This document shows positions 44,428-54,585 of a stretch of 64,000 nucleotides of DNA, piece by piece. The stretch spans positions 91,149 through 155,148 of the forward strand of contig NZ_JAKRGH010000011.1 of the NCBI RefSeq assembly GCF_022347565.1, given 5' to 3'. The position numbers and the translations under genes are program-made. The stretch is from Vibrio sp. Of7-15 (GTDB lineage Bacteria > Pseudomonadota > Gammaproteobacteria > Enterobacterales > Vibrionaceae). The notes below the pieces were generated by a model that made no database searches, was not told where the DNA came from, and was given only the letters and a program-made list of their open reading frames with translations. Positions within the stretch are counted from its first letter, which is position 1; the number at the start of each line of letters is the position of its first letter.

Positions 44428-46172
44428 ATCACTGTCTGCTTGCCTAGTTGGCTTGGCCAATTGTATACCTCACCATTTTGCTCATTGACCACTTCAAACT
44501 CCGTAAAAGAGTTAATGCTCGCGTATAACGTAATGAACTCGTTCAAAATAGAAGATAAAAGATACATATCCCCTTCATTAGCAAACATATTTGAATCCAT
44601 TGTCATGCTAATTTTTATACCGCGTACTGCAACGCCACGATAGATGCGATCAACAGGTTTCATTTGAACACCTTTGATCCCATCTAAACGCTGTTTTGAA
44701 GCCCTTTGTGTCTGCCTATCAATCCTAGAATGGAAGTCATAGGTCCCTAATAAGGTTTTTAATACGTCAATATTACTCAGTGACAAGTAGTTGAGGGACA
44801 TATTAGCAATCAATTGCCAATGCAAGCTGCCATCCAACTGAGGACTAACAGACGGTGTTGGCTTCGTAATGTTTGTAAATGAAGCATAATTAGGCGATTT
44901 GTGTGTGGTATAAGTGATATCACCTATAGACAACCTTTCCGGCAACTGTCCATTACTGCACACCAGCTTCATCAATACGGTTTCCGTCGATAAAGAAGCA
45001 ACATCCGTATTATGTGAGATAAAGGAAATGTAAAAATCTAACCCTTTTCCCGAGATGCGCTCTGCCACTTTGGTTTTATAAAAAGCTTCCTTATCGCTAC
45101 TTCCAACTTGGTGTTCAAACGACTCAAAAGGCAAAATGGTCTGTTTTCGACGCTCTTTTTTACTCCACCCTTCTACATTCTCTACCGAATAGACTTCAAA
45201 GTGATCCTGCTGACGGCTCTGAGGGCGAACTCTGTATTCCGTCTTTTTCAAATCGTAATTCAGTGGATCGGCATCTTTATCAAAGAGATTCACCGTCGGT
45301 GTACAATGCAGTTTGAAATGCTTATCTTTGACAATCACTTCTGATGGAAGCGCACGATTGAACACAAACGATAGTTTCATTGTATTTCGCTGTGGAACGC
45401 CTGAAATCCACTCAAGACCGCTTACATCAAAGAACATATATTTTTCAGGTAAAGCAAAATATTCTTGTAAGAAACGATAACCAGAAAAAGAGTTTTCACT
45501 GTATGGCAGCAGCGCTTCACCATCATCAAAACCAACCTGCTTCACCGATTTGGGTGATAACGTTCGAGTGACACCACCACCTAAATCGACCTCAATACGC
45601 TCCAAATAGCGAAAGAGCCATAAATACAGCAAACGAGAGATGTGCAGCTCGCCATTGATGTAAAAGCGTAATTTATCTAAACCAATTCTTGATAACTCTG
45701 TCCCGTGTTCAGCGGCTAGATTAATAGAAATAGTTGAGCTAGAACGCGTATTTTCTTGAGTGATGGAATTAATTTCAATTGGAAATAGATCAACATCATA
45801 ACAAGTATTAAAAATACATTGTGTTCCTTCTACTTGCTCACTCCCCATTTCGGCACCAGACTTGACTGTCGTCTTTTCAGTAACGCTACCAACATGCGGG
45901 GTCAGCTCTGCTATGCACATCGAAGGGATCGAACGTGTATAGTGCGGCCATAACAAAGTCATCAAGGATTGAGTTAGCTCTGGTAACTCATCATCCAGCT
46001 TTTGACGTAACCTACCGGATAAGAATGCAAAGCCTTCCAGTAAGCGCTCTACGTCTGGATCATTGGTACTTTCAGATAAAAACTGAGTCAGCTGGGGGTG
46101 ATGCTTAGAAAACTCATGACCCGATTCTTTCAAATAAGATAATTCATCTTGAAAGTATTTATTTGTATTCAA
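44424..46172 (-). CDS. tssF: T6SS baseplate protein TssF
   Basis: A 582-residue baseplate subunit. The N-terminal YFQDELSYLKESGHEFSKHHPQLTQFL and DPDVERLLEGFAFLSGRLRQKLDDELPELTQSLMTLLWPHY are the strongly conserved family signature. The start codon is TTG at 46172 with a GGAG ribosome-binding site 6 bases upstream. It lies 12 bases after tssE and couples to tssG. Confidence 0.94.
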   Translation of the reverse strand: MNTNKYFQDELSYLKESGHEFSKHHPQLTQFLSESTNDPDVERLLEGFAFLSGRLRQKLDDELPELTQSLMTLLWPHYTRSIPSMCIAELTPHVGSVTEKTTVKSGAEMGSEQVEGTQCIFNTCYDVDLFPIEINSITQENTRSSSTISINLAAEHGTELSRIGLDKLRFYINGELHISRLLYLWLFRYLERIEVDLGGGVTRTLSPKSVKQVGFDDGEALLPYSENSFSGYRFLQEYFALPEKYMFFDVSGLEWISGVPQRNTMKLSFVFNRALPSEVIVKDKHFKLHCTPTVNLFDKDADPLNYDLKKTEYRVRPQSRQQDHFEVYSVENVEGWSKKERRKQTILPFESFEHQVGSSDKEAFYKTKVAERISGKGLDFYISFISHNTDVASLSTETVLMKLVCSNGQLPERLSIGDITYTTHKSPNYASFTNITKPTPSVSPQLDGSLHWQLIANMSLNYLSLSNIDVLKTLLGTYDFHSRIDRQTQRASKQRLDGIKGVQMKPVDRIYRGVAVRGIKISMTMDSNMFANEGDMYLLSSILNEFITLYASINSFTEFEVVNEQNGEVYNWPSQLGKQTVI

Positions 46173-46184
46173 CTTAAGCTCCAG

Positions 46185-46595
46185 TTACACATTAAATTGG
46201 CCATCTACACCCATAAAAACATCAATGGCTAGAGGGACTTGATTTCCGTTATGGAATATCTCGCCTTTGATAGCGAAATTTAGCTGCAGAGGGTTATCAT
46301 TTAAAGGCTGATAAATAACATTGACATTTCTAATTCGTGGTTCAAATCTTTCAATGGAAGATTTTATATTTGCACGAATTTCTCTGACTACGTTTGAATT
46401 ATTCGACAAAACATCATTGAAATCCGGTAAACCATATTCTTGGTCTATCATCGCATTCCCAGAATGCGTATTCAGTAAATCGGCTAAATGCAAATGAATC
46501 GATTCAATAAAGTGTTTATGAGAGACAACCCGTTCGAAGCTGTTTTTACTCTCACCAAGTTCAATTCGTTCGAGTAGCCTATATCCTTTTTCCAT
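46185..46595 (-). CDS. tssE: T6SS baseplate protein TssE (gp25-like)
   Basis: A 136-residue protein of the phage gp25-like family. LLERIELGE at the start, TRS-like spacing HLADLLNTHSGNAMIDQEYGLPDFNDVL and the conserved VREIRANIKSSIERFEPRIRNVNV with its EPR element place it firmly. It starts sheath polymerisation at the baseplate. The start at 46595 is preferred to a TTG at 46616 because it matches the family N-terminus. Confidence 0.92.
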   Translation of the reverse strand: MEKGYRLLERIELGESKNSFERVVSHKHFIESIHLHLADLLNTHSGNAMIDQEYGLPDFNDVLSNNSNVVREIRANIKSSIERFEPRIRNVNVIYQPLNDNPLQLNFAIKGEIFHNGNQVPLAIDVFMGVDGQFNV

Positions 46596-46645
46596 CACTA
46601 ATTTTCCATAAAACAAGCGGCAACCGAAGTTGCCGCAATAAGATC

Positions 46646-48124
46646 TTAGTTTTGATCTAATTTACCAACTAGTGATAGATCAAAGCTCGCACCCATGTAT
46701 TTGAAGTGCGGACGTACTGATAGAGACACGCGGTACCAACCTGGATCGCCATCAACATCAGATACTTCTACGCGTGCAGCACGTAGTGGACGTCGACCAC
46801 GAACTTCTGCTGGCGGGTTTTCCTGATCAGAAACGTACTGACGAATCCACTTGTTCAACTCAATTTCAAGATCTGTACGCTCTTTCCATGAACCAATTTG
46901 TTCACGTTGTAGTACTTTGATGTAATGAGCTAAGCGGTTAATGATGAACATATAAGGCAGCTGCGTACCTAGTTTGTAGTTCATCTCTGCTTGCTTACCT
47001 TCCGGTGAGTTACCGAAGAACTTTGGCTTCTGAACAGAGTTTGCAGAGAAGAATGCCGCGTTGTCTGAACCTTTACGCATTGTTAGTGCAATAAAGCCTT
47101 CTTCAGATAGCTCGTATTCTCTACGATCTGAAACTAAGATTTCAGTTGGGATCTTAGTTTCAATTTGTCCCATAGACTCAAAGTTATGAACTGGTAAGTC
47201 AGAAACCGTACCACCACTTTGTGGACCGATGATATTTGGACACCAACGGAATTTAGCAAAAGACTCACTGATCTTCGATGCTAATGCGTACGCTGAGTTA
47301 CCCCATAGGTAGTTCTCATGGCGATCGGTAACCGTTTCGTTGTAGTCAAATGCTTTGATTGGGTTGTCTTCAACAGAGTAAGGGCTGCGAAGCATTAATC
47401 GAGAAGCACAAAGACCTAAGTAACGTGAATCTTCATGCTCACGTAGGCTACGCCACTTAGTATATTGAGGGCCTTCAAATACCGATTTCAGATCTTTTAG
47501 GTTTGGTAGCTCTTCATAGCTATCAAGACCAAAGAATTGCGGAGAAGCCGAAGTAATGAATGGAGCATGAGACATAGCACCAACATTCGCCATGTATTCC
47601 ATTAACTTCATGTCTGGTGATGCCGCAGAGAATTGGTAATCACAAATTACCGCACCCACTGGTTTACCACCAAATTGACCGTATTCGCGAGTATAGATCT
47701 GCTTGTATAGACCAGCTTTCACAACTTCAGGTGCATCGTCGAAGTCTTCTAGTAGCTCATCTTTTTTCGCAGAGATCAGCTCAATCTGAATATTTTCACG
47801 AAAATCAGTATGGTCGACTAAGTATTTTAGTCCTCGCCACGTTGATTCAACCGCCTGAACTTCTTCTGAATGCAAAATCGCATCCACTTGAGATGACAGT
47901 TTTTGGTCAATTTCTGAAATCATAAGATCAACCAAAGATTGATCAACTTTTTCAGATACATTTTTGCTTAGTAATTCTGAAATAAAGGCTTCTACACCAC
48001 GTTTAGCAACATCAAAACCTTCATCTGTTGGCTTTAAACGTGTTTCATTTAAAATACTATCTAATAGTGAGCCAGATTCAGCTACCGCTGCTTCCTGCTC
48101 AGGCGCTTGAGCTTCCGTTGTCAT
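46646..48124 (-). CDS. tssC: T6SS sheath large subunit TssC (VipB)
   Basis: A 492-residue contractile sheath subunit. EVQAVESTWRGLKYLVDHTDF, GKPVGAVICDYQFSAASPD and the C-terminal RPHFKYMGASFDLSLVGKL are typical of VipB/TssC. It pairs with TssB, encoded 8 bases upstream. Part of the ppkA-tssABCEFG unit. Confidence 0.97.
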   Translation of the reverse strand: MTTEAQAPEQEAAVAESGSLLDSILNETRLKPTDEGFDVAKRGVEAFISELLSKNVSEKVDQSLVDLMISEIDQKLSSQVDAILHSEEVQAVESTWRGLKYLVDHTDFRENIQIELISAKKDELLEDFDDAPEVVKAGLYKQIYTREYGQFGGKPVGAVICDYQFSAASPDMKLMEYMANVGAMSHAPFITSASPQFFGLDSYEELPNLKDLKSVFEGPQYTKWRSLREHEDSRYLGLCASRLMLRSPYSVEDNPIKAFDYNETVTDRHENYLWGNSAYALASKISESFAKFRWCPNIIGPQSGGTVSDLPVHNFESMGQIETKIPTEILVSDRREYELSEEGFIALTMRKGSDNAAFFSANSVQKPKFFGNSPEGKQAEMNYKLGTQLPYMFIINRLAHYIKVLQREQIGSWKERTDLEIELNKWIRQYVSDQENPPAEVRGRRPLRAARVEVSDVDGDPGWYRVSLSVRPHFKYMGASFDLSLVGKLDQN

Positions 48125-48132
48125 TTTTACCT

Positions 48133-48630
48133 CTAACCTTCTTTATCTTCGCCGATGTTTAGTTCAGCAAGTAGCTTGTTGCGAGCTTCTTCGTCTTGCA
48201 GTACTTGTGCAATACGCTTACGGAATGCAGGTGCATTACCAAGCGGGCCTTTAAGTGCAACTAATGCTTCACGCAGTTCAAGTAGACTGTTTAGTTCAGG
48301 TACCTTACGAGCAACCGCTTCTGGAGAGAAGTCACTCATGTGGTTGAACGTTAAGTCCACACCAAGCTGGCTGCCTTCTTCTTCAGAAAGACGATTTTCA
48401 ACATTTACTTTTACGTTTGGTGCATAGCCATCAAGCACGTCGTTAAAGTTATCTTTATCGATATTAATTGGTGTACGATCTTCAATTGGTGTCTCATCAG
48501 CACGGGCTGTAAAATCACCAACTACCATCATACTTAGAGGCAGTTCAACCTCTTCACTTGCGTCGCCTGTCGCAGGTACATAGCGAATATTAATACGCTC
48601 TTTTGGCGCAACTGAGCCATCTCGTGACAT
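48133..48630 (-). CDS. tssB: T6SS sheath small subunit TssB (VipA)
   Basis: A 165-residue partner of TssC in the contractile sheath. RINIRYVPATGDASEEVELPLSMMVVGDFT and the C-terminal PLGNAPAFRKRIAQVLQDEEARNKLLAEL are the family hallmarks. It lies 9 bases after tssA and 8 before tssC. Confidence 0.96.
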   Translation of the reverse strand: MSRDGSVAPKERINIRYVPATGDASEEVELPLSMMVVGDFTARADETPIEDRTPINIDKDNFNDVLDGYAPNVKVNVENRLSEEEGSQLGVDLTFNHMSDFSPEAVARKVPELNSLLELREALVALKGPLGNAPAFRKRIAQVLQDEEARNKLLAELNIGEDKEG

Positions 48631-48639
48631 AATTATTCC

Positions 48640-50211
48640 TTACTGTTTATTGATCGTTTGTAGCCAAACCTGATATTTCTCTGGCACCATTTCATCTTTA
48701 TCATACAAGTGACGTAAAATAGACAATGCGAGATCATCAAATTGTCTGCACAATTGGGGCTCCCAATGGGCAAGATTCATTTCTATACGTGTTGGCCAGT
48801 TCATTTCTAGATGCGGTAAGCATAATTGGTATAAACCAGCACGTTGGTAAACTTCTGTTAGCTGTAAGTGATTAATAAAGCTACTCCGGCCAGAGCCGTC
48901 ATTATTGAATAACTGAGAGATCTTAAAAATCACTTCACCGATATTGTCAGGCGTTACAGTGTCCAGCGAGAACTCTTCAAGCATATCGACTTGTGGAGAA
49001 ACTTTAGCCGCTGATTGTTCTTGCAACCAAGCAAGTGTCGCTTCATCAGCAAACGGTAAATCATCACTAAAACACAGCTCCTCAAGCCCAGGCCATTTCT
49101 TCACCACACTTTGAGCTTCCTGCTGCACCGCTTTTGCAGCGTCTGAATACCCTAAGTGTTCAAGCATATCGAATTGCAATTTATGCCCAGTAAGCCAAAA
49201 TGGTGAATTCACTAGGCTTCTTTCTAATTTCTTAATTAAAGAGGCACAGTCTTCACTTTTACTGCCCTCTCGATATTCCGCGCATTGATCAGCTGAAATA
49301 GGCAAACGTAATGGTGTTTTTTTACCTGATATGACAGGAGGTAATTCATCCAGCTCATGCCAAGTAACAAATCGATAAATTCGATAAGCCAGAGGACTTG
49401 AAGCATCCAGAGACAATAAATATTCAGCGGTGCGCTCAAGGGTTTTTCTTGCTTCACTAGACGATGAAAAATCCGTTTCAAAATCAGGCTTTGCCGCCAC
49501 CTTTTTAACCACAGTAGCTTTAGGCTCTGGTGCCGGAGCCACTTCCACAGGGGCTGCAGGTTTAGCCACTGCTGGCTCTACCTTTGGCGCTTCTTCCGGA
49601 ACGGGCGTTTCAACAACACTAGCGGCTTCATTCACAATCGGCGTATTATCTACAGGTGCCGAGTCACAAGGCTCTACTCGATTAGACGCAGTAACTAGGC
49701 CATCTCTTACTGAAAAGAAACTTACCTCACTGTCTTCATAATACTCACTGATTTTGAAATGAATATCCTGACTCAATTTAGCCGCGTTATTGATGGTTTC
49801 AAGATCGTCAGAAGTCAGTTCAAGTTTAGAAATAACACTCTCAAGTTGGCTAACTAACCACTCAAGTGCCCCGTCTCGGCCACGTTTTCTTTTCGGATAA
49901 AGGCCAGAGTGAAATTCCTCTAGTGTTTTATCTAATAAAGCAAGACCATTCGCGATCCCTAGAACAGGAGCTTCTTCAATCCAAGCACGAATTAAGTAGC
50001 ACGTGGCTTTCAAGTCTTTACTGTAGTTAATAATGACATCGGCAGCATTGGTTTTCACAATGTTCCAGTCAACGGTCTCACCAAACAAAGACCCAAACTT
50101 TTTAACTTCAACTTCCATGACTTCATAGCAAAATTCATACTTAGAATCTTCACCACAAGGAGAAGCATCTGAAATAGGAACCAAAAAGTCATCAATGCTC
50201 GGCAATGACAT
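48640..50211 (-). CDS. tssA: T6SS protein TssA (ImpA domain)
   Basis: A 523-residue protein that caps or coordinates sheath and tube assembly. The N-terminal ImpA domain (about 1-150) includes DFLVPISDASPCGEDSKYEFCYEVMEVEVKKFG. An alanine/proline/valine-rich linker (about 185-250) separates it from the C-terminal VasJ-like helical region with YRIYRFVTWHELDELP and GRSSFINHLQLTEVYQRAGL. It is the second gene of its operon, 1 base after the kinase gene. Confidence 0.92.
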   Translation of the reverse strand: MSLPSIDDFLVPISDASPCGEDSKYEFCYEVMEVEVKKFGSLFGETVDWNIVKTNAADVIINYSKDLKATCYLIRAWIEEAPVLGIANGLALLDKTLEEFHSGLYPKRKRGRDGALEWLVSQLESVISKLELTSDDLETINNAAKLSQDIHFKISEYYEDSEVSFFSVRDGLVTASNRVEPCDSAPVDNTPIVNEAASVVETPVPEEAPKVEPAVAKPAAPVEVAPAPEPKATVVKKVAAKPDFETDFSSSSEARKTLERTAEYLLSLDASSPLAYRIYRFVTWHELDELPPVISGKKTPLRLPISADQCAEYREGSKSEDCASLIKKLERSLVNSPFWLTGHKLQFDMLEHLGYSDAAKAVQQEAQSVVKKWPGLEELCFSDDLPFADEATLAWLQEQSAAKVSPQVDMLEEFSLDTVTPDNIGEVIFKISQLFNNDGSGRSSFINHLQLTEVYQRAGLYQLCLPHLEMNWPTRIEMNLAHWEPQLCRQFDDLALSILRHLYDKDEMVPEKYQVWLQTINKQ

Positions 50212-50212
50212 G

Positions 50213-52213
50213 TTAAACCTCAGTAATATTAAGCGCTTTGTTGATACTCATTACGCCATCTAATTTGTTATTGATGTACCCTTGTGACAGTTTTTTAATC
50301 ACTTTTTCAGACACATCTTTTCTAATTTGAATTTCTTTTTCTGGAGATATTTTTTTGATGTCATTGAAAGCATTTTTAATCACATTTGGATTATAGGAAT
50401 ACTCACCATCAAGAGCGGTATAAATAATATACTCACTGCGTGCAATAAGCAGTTCATCTTGTTTTAGATCCAACTGTTCATTGCTTCCAAATGTTGCTTT
50501 GGTGTTTTCAATCAGCTTAATAGCGCGAGTATATAAATTACCTTCCGCAAGCTCATCTGCCCTTTTCATCGATGCTAGCGTTATTTCATTAGCCAAAACA
50601 TGAGAATAATAAAAAGATTCTGCCTGTGATCTTTCCCAAGCGTTTCTAAGGTATTTCTGGACTACCTCACCTTTTCCTTGCTCAATAGATAAAGCTAATT
50701 CAGAAGGCTTTAGATCATAACCTAAAGAGTAATTTTCCATCGACTCAATGGAATTACCAACGTTAAACATCAAAGATAGCATGATTTCTTTCGTGATCTG
50801 GTCAACATTCACTCCAGACTCAACTAAATATTCATTCAAGTTTGAAACATTGCCTTTTATTTTTGTTAAATTTGCATGTTCCGTTTGATTGTATTTTTGG
50901 CGTTCAGTCACCCACTTTTCATGCTTTTTATATCTATTTTCTTCTGACTTATTTTTCAGAGCATAAAAGTGCTCAATGGCCTTAATGTCTTCCTGGCTAT
51001 CAGGCGATGCTTCAACTAGGGGTAAGTTATGCAAATTCGTGATTTTTGTATCCGCAGACCATGGATCAGCCGAAAAAAGTACGCTAGAAAAGTGACTTGC
51101 CTTTTCTAAAATCGCCGATTGTGTCTGTACACTGGTGTCCTCGGCACTTGGCCCTAACATGTCAAAGTTACGATCAAGCAGTAACACAACGAAAAGAACC
51201 ACAGCAGAAACGAGTGTCAGCTCTAAGTATTTCCAGCTATTGACCATCTCAGACTTCACTGAACGAGTCTGTGCTAAAACGAGATCTGCATTACGTAGGT
51301 TTTTAAATATCGGAACGCCACCCCACTCATGCTTAATGTCAATCTGACCTAAGGTCTGAGCAAAAGTAATGGGGGAGAAACCATGATTTCTCGGCTGAAG
51401 AATAACTTTGGTAATAAGTGACCACACATGTTTCGGAATGCATTTTGGTCGTTTACTGCCTTTGAAGTCTTTAATGAAGCTAGCATTTGATGTTGTACCA
51501 ACAAACAGATGATACGTCATTACCGCGAGGGAAAACACATCATCTTGTGGGGTTCCATCACCATGCTTTACATAGTCTGGAGAGGCATACCCTAGACTTG
51601 CTTCTATAACGGTATTTTTTTCACCAATATATTGAGCGGCACCAAAATCAATTAATTTCAAAGAATCGTCTTGAGAAATAATAATATTGGATGGTTTTAC
51701 ATCTAAGTGGCACACACCATTCAAATGCATGTATTCAAGTGCACCCGCTAATTGATAAACCAACCACGCAATATGATCATGCCTAAACCCTTTCTCTTTA
51801 TATCGTTCTATTTTACTGGATAGAGTTTCACCATCTATCCATTCGCACATAAAATATGGCGTATTAAATTCACTGCCAGTTTTTATAAAGCTAACGATAT
51901 TTGGGTGCTGACAGATTTCAATCTTAGAAGCTTCATTAACGATTAAAGAAGTACTGGCTTTATTATTTGCATTACTGACCGTTTTACAACATAACTGCTT
52001 GCTAGGATCGTCTTTTTTTGCCAAGTGGTAAATAACTGTGTCACGTTCTGGCTTAGTTATAATATCTAAGATATCAAACTGAGAAAATAAGATCTTTTTA
52101 AAATCAGGGCGTCTTGATAGCTCTAGATCTAGCTTACGCTGCTCTTTTTTCTCAATTGCTTTAGTAACAAGAGAACTAATTACATTGGAAGTCGAGCTTT
52201 TTTGTTCAGACAA
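50213..52213 (-). CDS. ppkA: PpkA-like membrane Ser/Thr kinase
   Basis: A Hanks-type protein kinase of about 666 residues. The kinase domain (about 45-300) has the ATP lysine in CCKTVSN (K77), the catalytic loop HLDVKPSNIII (D171) and DFG (D189). A transmembrane helix (about 331-346) precedes an extracytoplasmic helical region of about 310 residues that resembles no sensor I know. In T6SS clusters this kinase phosphorylates the FHA protein (tagH here). No PppA-type phosphatase gene is in the window. I prefer a TTG start at 52213 because AAGGG lies 6 bases upstream and it yields MSEQKSSTSN; the alternative GTG at 52255 lacks a good site. It heads the tssABCEFG operon. Confidence 0.88.
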   Translation of the reverse strand: MSEQKSSTSNVISSLVTKAIEKKEQRKLDLELSRRPDFKKILFSQFDILDIITKPERDTVIYHLAKKDDPSKQLCCKTVSNANNKASTSLIVNEASKIEICQHPNIVSFIKTGSEFNTPYFMCEWIDGETLSSKIERYKEKGFRHDHIAWLVYQLAGALEYMHLNGVCHLDVKPSNIIISQDDSLKLIDFGAAQYIGEKNTVIEASLGYASPDYVKHGDGTPQDDVFSLAVMTYHLFVGTTSNASFIKDFKGSKRPKCIPKHVWSLITKVILQPRNHGFSPITFAQTLGQIDIKHEWGGVPIFKNLRNADLVLAQTRSVKSEMVNSWKYLELTLVSAVVLFVVLLLDRNFDMLGPSAEDTSVQTQSAILEKASHFSSVLFSADPWSADTKITNLHNLPLVEASPDSQEDIKAIEHFYALKNKSEENRYKKHEKWVTERQKYNQTEHANLTKIKGNVSNLNEYLVESGVNVDQITKEIMLSLMFNVGNSIESMENYSLGYDLKPSELALSIEQGKGEVVQKYLRNAWERSQAESFYYSHVLANEITLASMKRADELAEGNLYTRAIKLIENTKATFGSNEQLDLKQDELLIARSEYIIYTALDGEYSYNPNVIKNAFNDIKKISPEKEIQIRKDVSEKVIKKLSQGYINNKLDGVMSINKALNITEV

Positions 52214-52255
52214 AACGATCCCTTTGAATAACACAGTAATAGCATATTCCACCAC

Positions 52256-52648
52256 TTTACATTTTATGGTGTCATGTTATCAATAGGCTATTATTAAAGG
52301 CTCTTTTTGAAGGTTAGTTTAGGCATTTTGACTATAAAATACATCGAAAGAAAAGCCACCGTTTATTAAAACTCACACTCTATGTTAGAGACAATGAGCG
52401 ACCATACTTCGCTGGCATCACCATAAACTCTATTACAATGGAAAAAACACTGAATAGACTAAAGTTTCACCTAAGGGGCGTTTTCAGGGTTCACCTGTGG
52501 AACAGAACCAGATTAAGGGTAATGACCAAAACTGTCACTATCAATGCTAAATAACTGAATAAAGATCGCTTTTCTTCATAAGATTTAAATCATAGCTGGA
52601 GTTCTGGCCAATAAAGAGAGGTTAGATTATTGTTAACGAGGGCCTGAT
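52256..52648. other. Gap between kinase and VgrG-module genes
   Basis: About 390 bases. It presumably holds the promoter of the ppkA-tss operon. A minus-strand frame at 52491-52589 encodes a short hydrophobic segment (SYLALIVTVLVITLNLVLFHR) but has no start codon, so it may be a gene remnant. I found no correctly spaced sigma-54 site here, and no PAAR or effector gene, which often ends this type of module. Confidence 0.45.
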
Positions 52649-53590
52649 TTATACACCATACTTTGAAATCGTCATGATGGCTCTTGTCCCTCGGTCGCCA
52701 AAAAGAAACAAAGTTGAGCACATTTCAGAAGACACTTCATTACTGGCTAATGTGAGCGTGGTTAAACTGGAAGCATCCCCAAGGTTCCCCCACATTTCAT
52801 TAATTAAGTTTACTGCTTCAGGGTTCGGAAATAATTCGCTTCGAGCACCGATAGCAAAACCATAATCCTCAACATGATGGCGTTGATTTGTCATATCACT
52901 ATATATATAGCCAAAATTGGTACTCGTTTTGCCATTAACCCTAGCTAATCGAGAACAAGCTCGTCCATCATCTGCTCGCCTATCGATAAAAAATGAGTCC
53001 ACTTTTGATTCCGGTTGCAATTTCAAAGTATCAACCACCGCGCGCTTGGTAAACACTAAGCCAACTCCACCTTCGCTGGGTATGATCCCCCATGGGGTTT
53101 GGCTTGAAAATAACAAACGCTCTTGAGCATATTCATCAAATCGACGAATAGGATCATCTATAGCAACACACAATATCGCATCATGGTCGGTGATCTCATT
53201 TAACGCATACTCAAGGAATTGATTTCCCTTTTCTTGTCTTAGGCTTACATGAGAAATGTATTTACTAAACTCGCTCTTTTCTTTCCAGTCGGCTAGAACG
53301 GCATCTGTAATGCAATCCGGCAGCGTTATATATAAAGGCAATGGCTTTAAATTAATGGTCAATTTACCCATTATGTTAGTCATCACCATATCCAATATAG
53401 CGAAGATACGAGAAACGCTTTCTTCCTCTGCAATAAATGGGATCCTCGCCACCGTCTTCATTTGCCCATCAACACTGTCTTTTTCAGAGTCAAAGTTCCC
53501 TAGGTCAGCTTGATACACAGCCCTGGCCAAATCTAAATTAAAGCCAGTTGGAACAACTACATCTGAACACAAAATATATCTATCTAGCAA
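52649..53590 (-). CDS. Degenerate thiolase/ketosynthase-like protein of the VgrG module
   Basis: A 313-residue protein that resembles a thiolase-fold (beta-ketoacyl-synthase-like) protein. VVVPTGFNLDLARAVYQADL looks like the N-terminal VxPxGxN element of ketosynthases, and GIIPSEGGVGLVFTK resembles their PSEGAAALVL strand. No active-site cysteine in a DTACS-like motif is present, so it should not condense acyl chains. Related proteins sit in T6SS clusters beside DUF2169 and TIGR02270 genes. TTG at 53590 with a GAGG ribosome-binding site is the likely start, 2 bases after the DUF2169 stop. A structural or cargo-adaptor role is inference. Confidence 0.6.
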   Translation of the reverse strand: MLDRYILCSDVVVPTGFNLDLARAVYQADLGNFDSEKDSVDGQMKTVARIPFIAEEESVSRIFAILDMVMTNIMGKLTINLKPLPLYITLPDCITDAVLADWKEKSEFSKYISHVSLRQEKGNQFLEYALNEITDHDAILCVAIDDPIRRFDEYAQERLLFSSQTPWGIIPSEGGVGLVFTKRAVVDTLKLQPESKVDSFFIDRRADDGRACSRLARVNGKTSTNFGYIYSDMTNQRHHVEDYGFAIGARSELFPNPEAVNLINEMWGNLGDASSLTTLTLASNEVSSEMCSTLFLFGDRGTRAIMTISKYGV

Positions 53591-53592
53591 AA

Positions 53593-54585
53593 CTAAACCT
53601 CAAGTGACTTCACTATTTTTGTTGATGCCAACAAATGCTCTCTACCTTGACAAGGGAAAGCAGCAGACCAGCACGCAGCGATCATTTCTTCTTCAGTATC
53701 TATAAATACCGTTTGTAAATTCATCGCTTTGCTTGTCTTGTGCTCTTCATCAGAAAATGAGGCTTCAGCCCTAAAATGATCTTTTGGTAAGAAAAATGAC
53801 AAAGCATCTTCATGTGAGAAACCAGAAACTACAAATCTCTCTCCTCCCAAAAGAAAGCCATCACATTGCTGATCTAGTGGTGCCGATTGATAAAATTGCT
53901 TATCGAAATCTTTGGGGAATAAAGGGCGACGTTCATCAAACCAACGTTGATCAAACGTTCCCGCATAACGAGAACGCAACTGACTAAACACAGGTAAAGG
54001 CCCAAAGCCGGCTACCCGAGTTTTAAGGGCATAGGCGCTCCAGTCTTCATTAGGATAGAAAACAGAAGGTATATTTTGTTGCATTAATTGGGAAACCTTA
54101 TCATCAACACCGCACCCTAATCGGTTACGTTCATCGTTTCCACCCATTGCATGTGATAAATCGATCTCTTTCTCTATGAACGGGGCAGGCACTGAAGGAA
54201 GAACGCTTCCAGCTTGGCTCACCCACTGTCTATCCCCTTTGATCACCAGTGATTTATCAACATGCCCTTCCACCAAGAGCCGACAATGATGTTGTGTAGC
54301 CGAGCGCTTTAGAAGCGTTCGCGCTTTACCGTGCAAAATAATATCAGTGTTGGTTTTCTCGATAGAAAAGTCATGATCTTGTATTAAGCTGGATAAACCT
54401 GGCTCTCCAGAATACACAGGATCGTCAAGAACCTCTGGATGAGTTGTTACTTCGTGCCATTCACCTTTTGTATGCTGCCAAGCTTTTTTTAAGCATACAA
54501 TCCACACTTCGTGACCATTCTTATCACGCTGAAACCGCCCTTTTACTGAATAGGGATAAGCGCACTCAATATCCCACAATTGCAT
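53593..54585 (-). CDS. DUF2169-domain protein (T6SS effector adaptor type)
   Basis: A 330-residue protein of the DUF2169 family. The N-terminal ECAYPYSVKGRFQRDKNGHEVWIVCLKKAW and DIILHGKARTL with LVIKGDRQW match the family pattern. DUF2169 proteins are regularly encoded beside vgrG and PAAR effectors and are thought to help load effectors onto the spike. An AAGGAG ribosome-binding site precedes the ATG, which lies 20 bases inside the preceding gene. No PAAR gene is visible here, so its cargo is not identified. Confidence 0.8.
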   Translation of the reverse strand: MQLWDIECAYPYSVKGRFQRDKNGHEVWIVCLKKAWQHTKGEWHEVTTHPEVLDDPVYSGEPGLSSLIQDHDFSIEKTNTDIILHGKARTLLKRSATQHHCRLLVEGHVDKSLVIKGDRQWVSQAGSVLPSVPAPFIEKEIDLSHAMGGNDERNRLGCGVDDKVSQLMQQNIPSVFYPNEDWSAYALKTRVAGFGPLPVFSQLRSRYAGTFDQRWFDERRPLFPKDFDKQFYQSAPLDQQCDGFLLGGERFVVSGFSHEDALSFFLPKDHFRAEASFSDEEHKTSKAMNLQTVFIDTEEEMIAACWSAAFPCQGREHLLASTKIVKSLEV

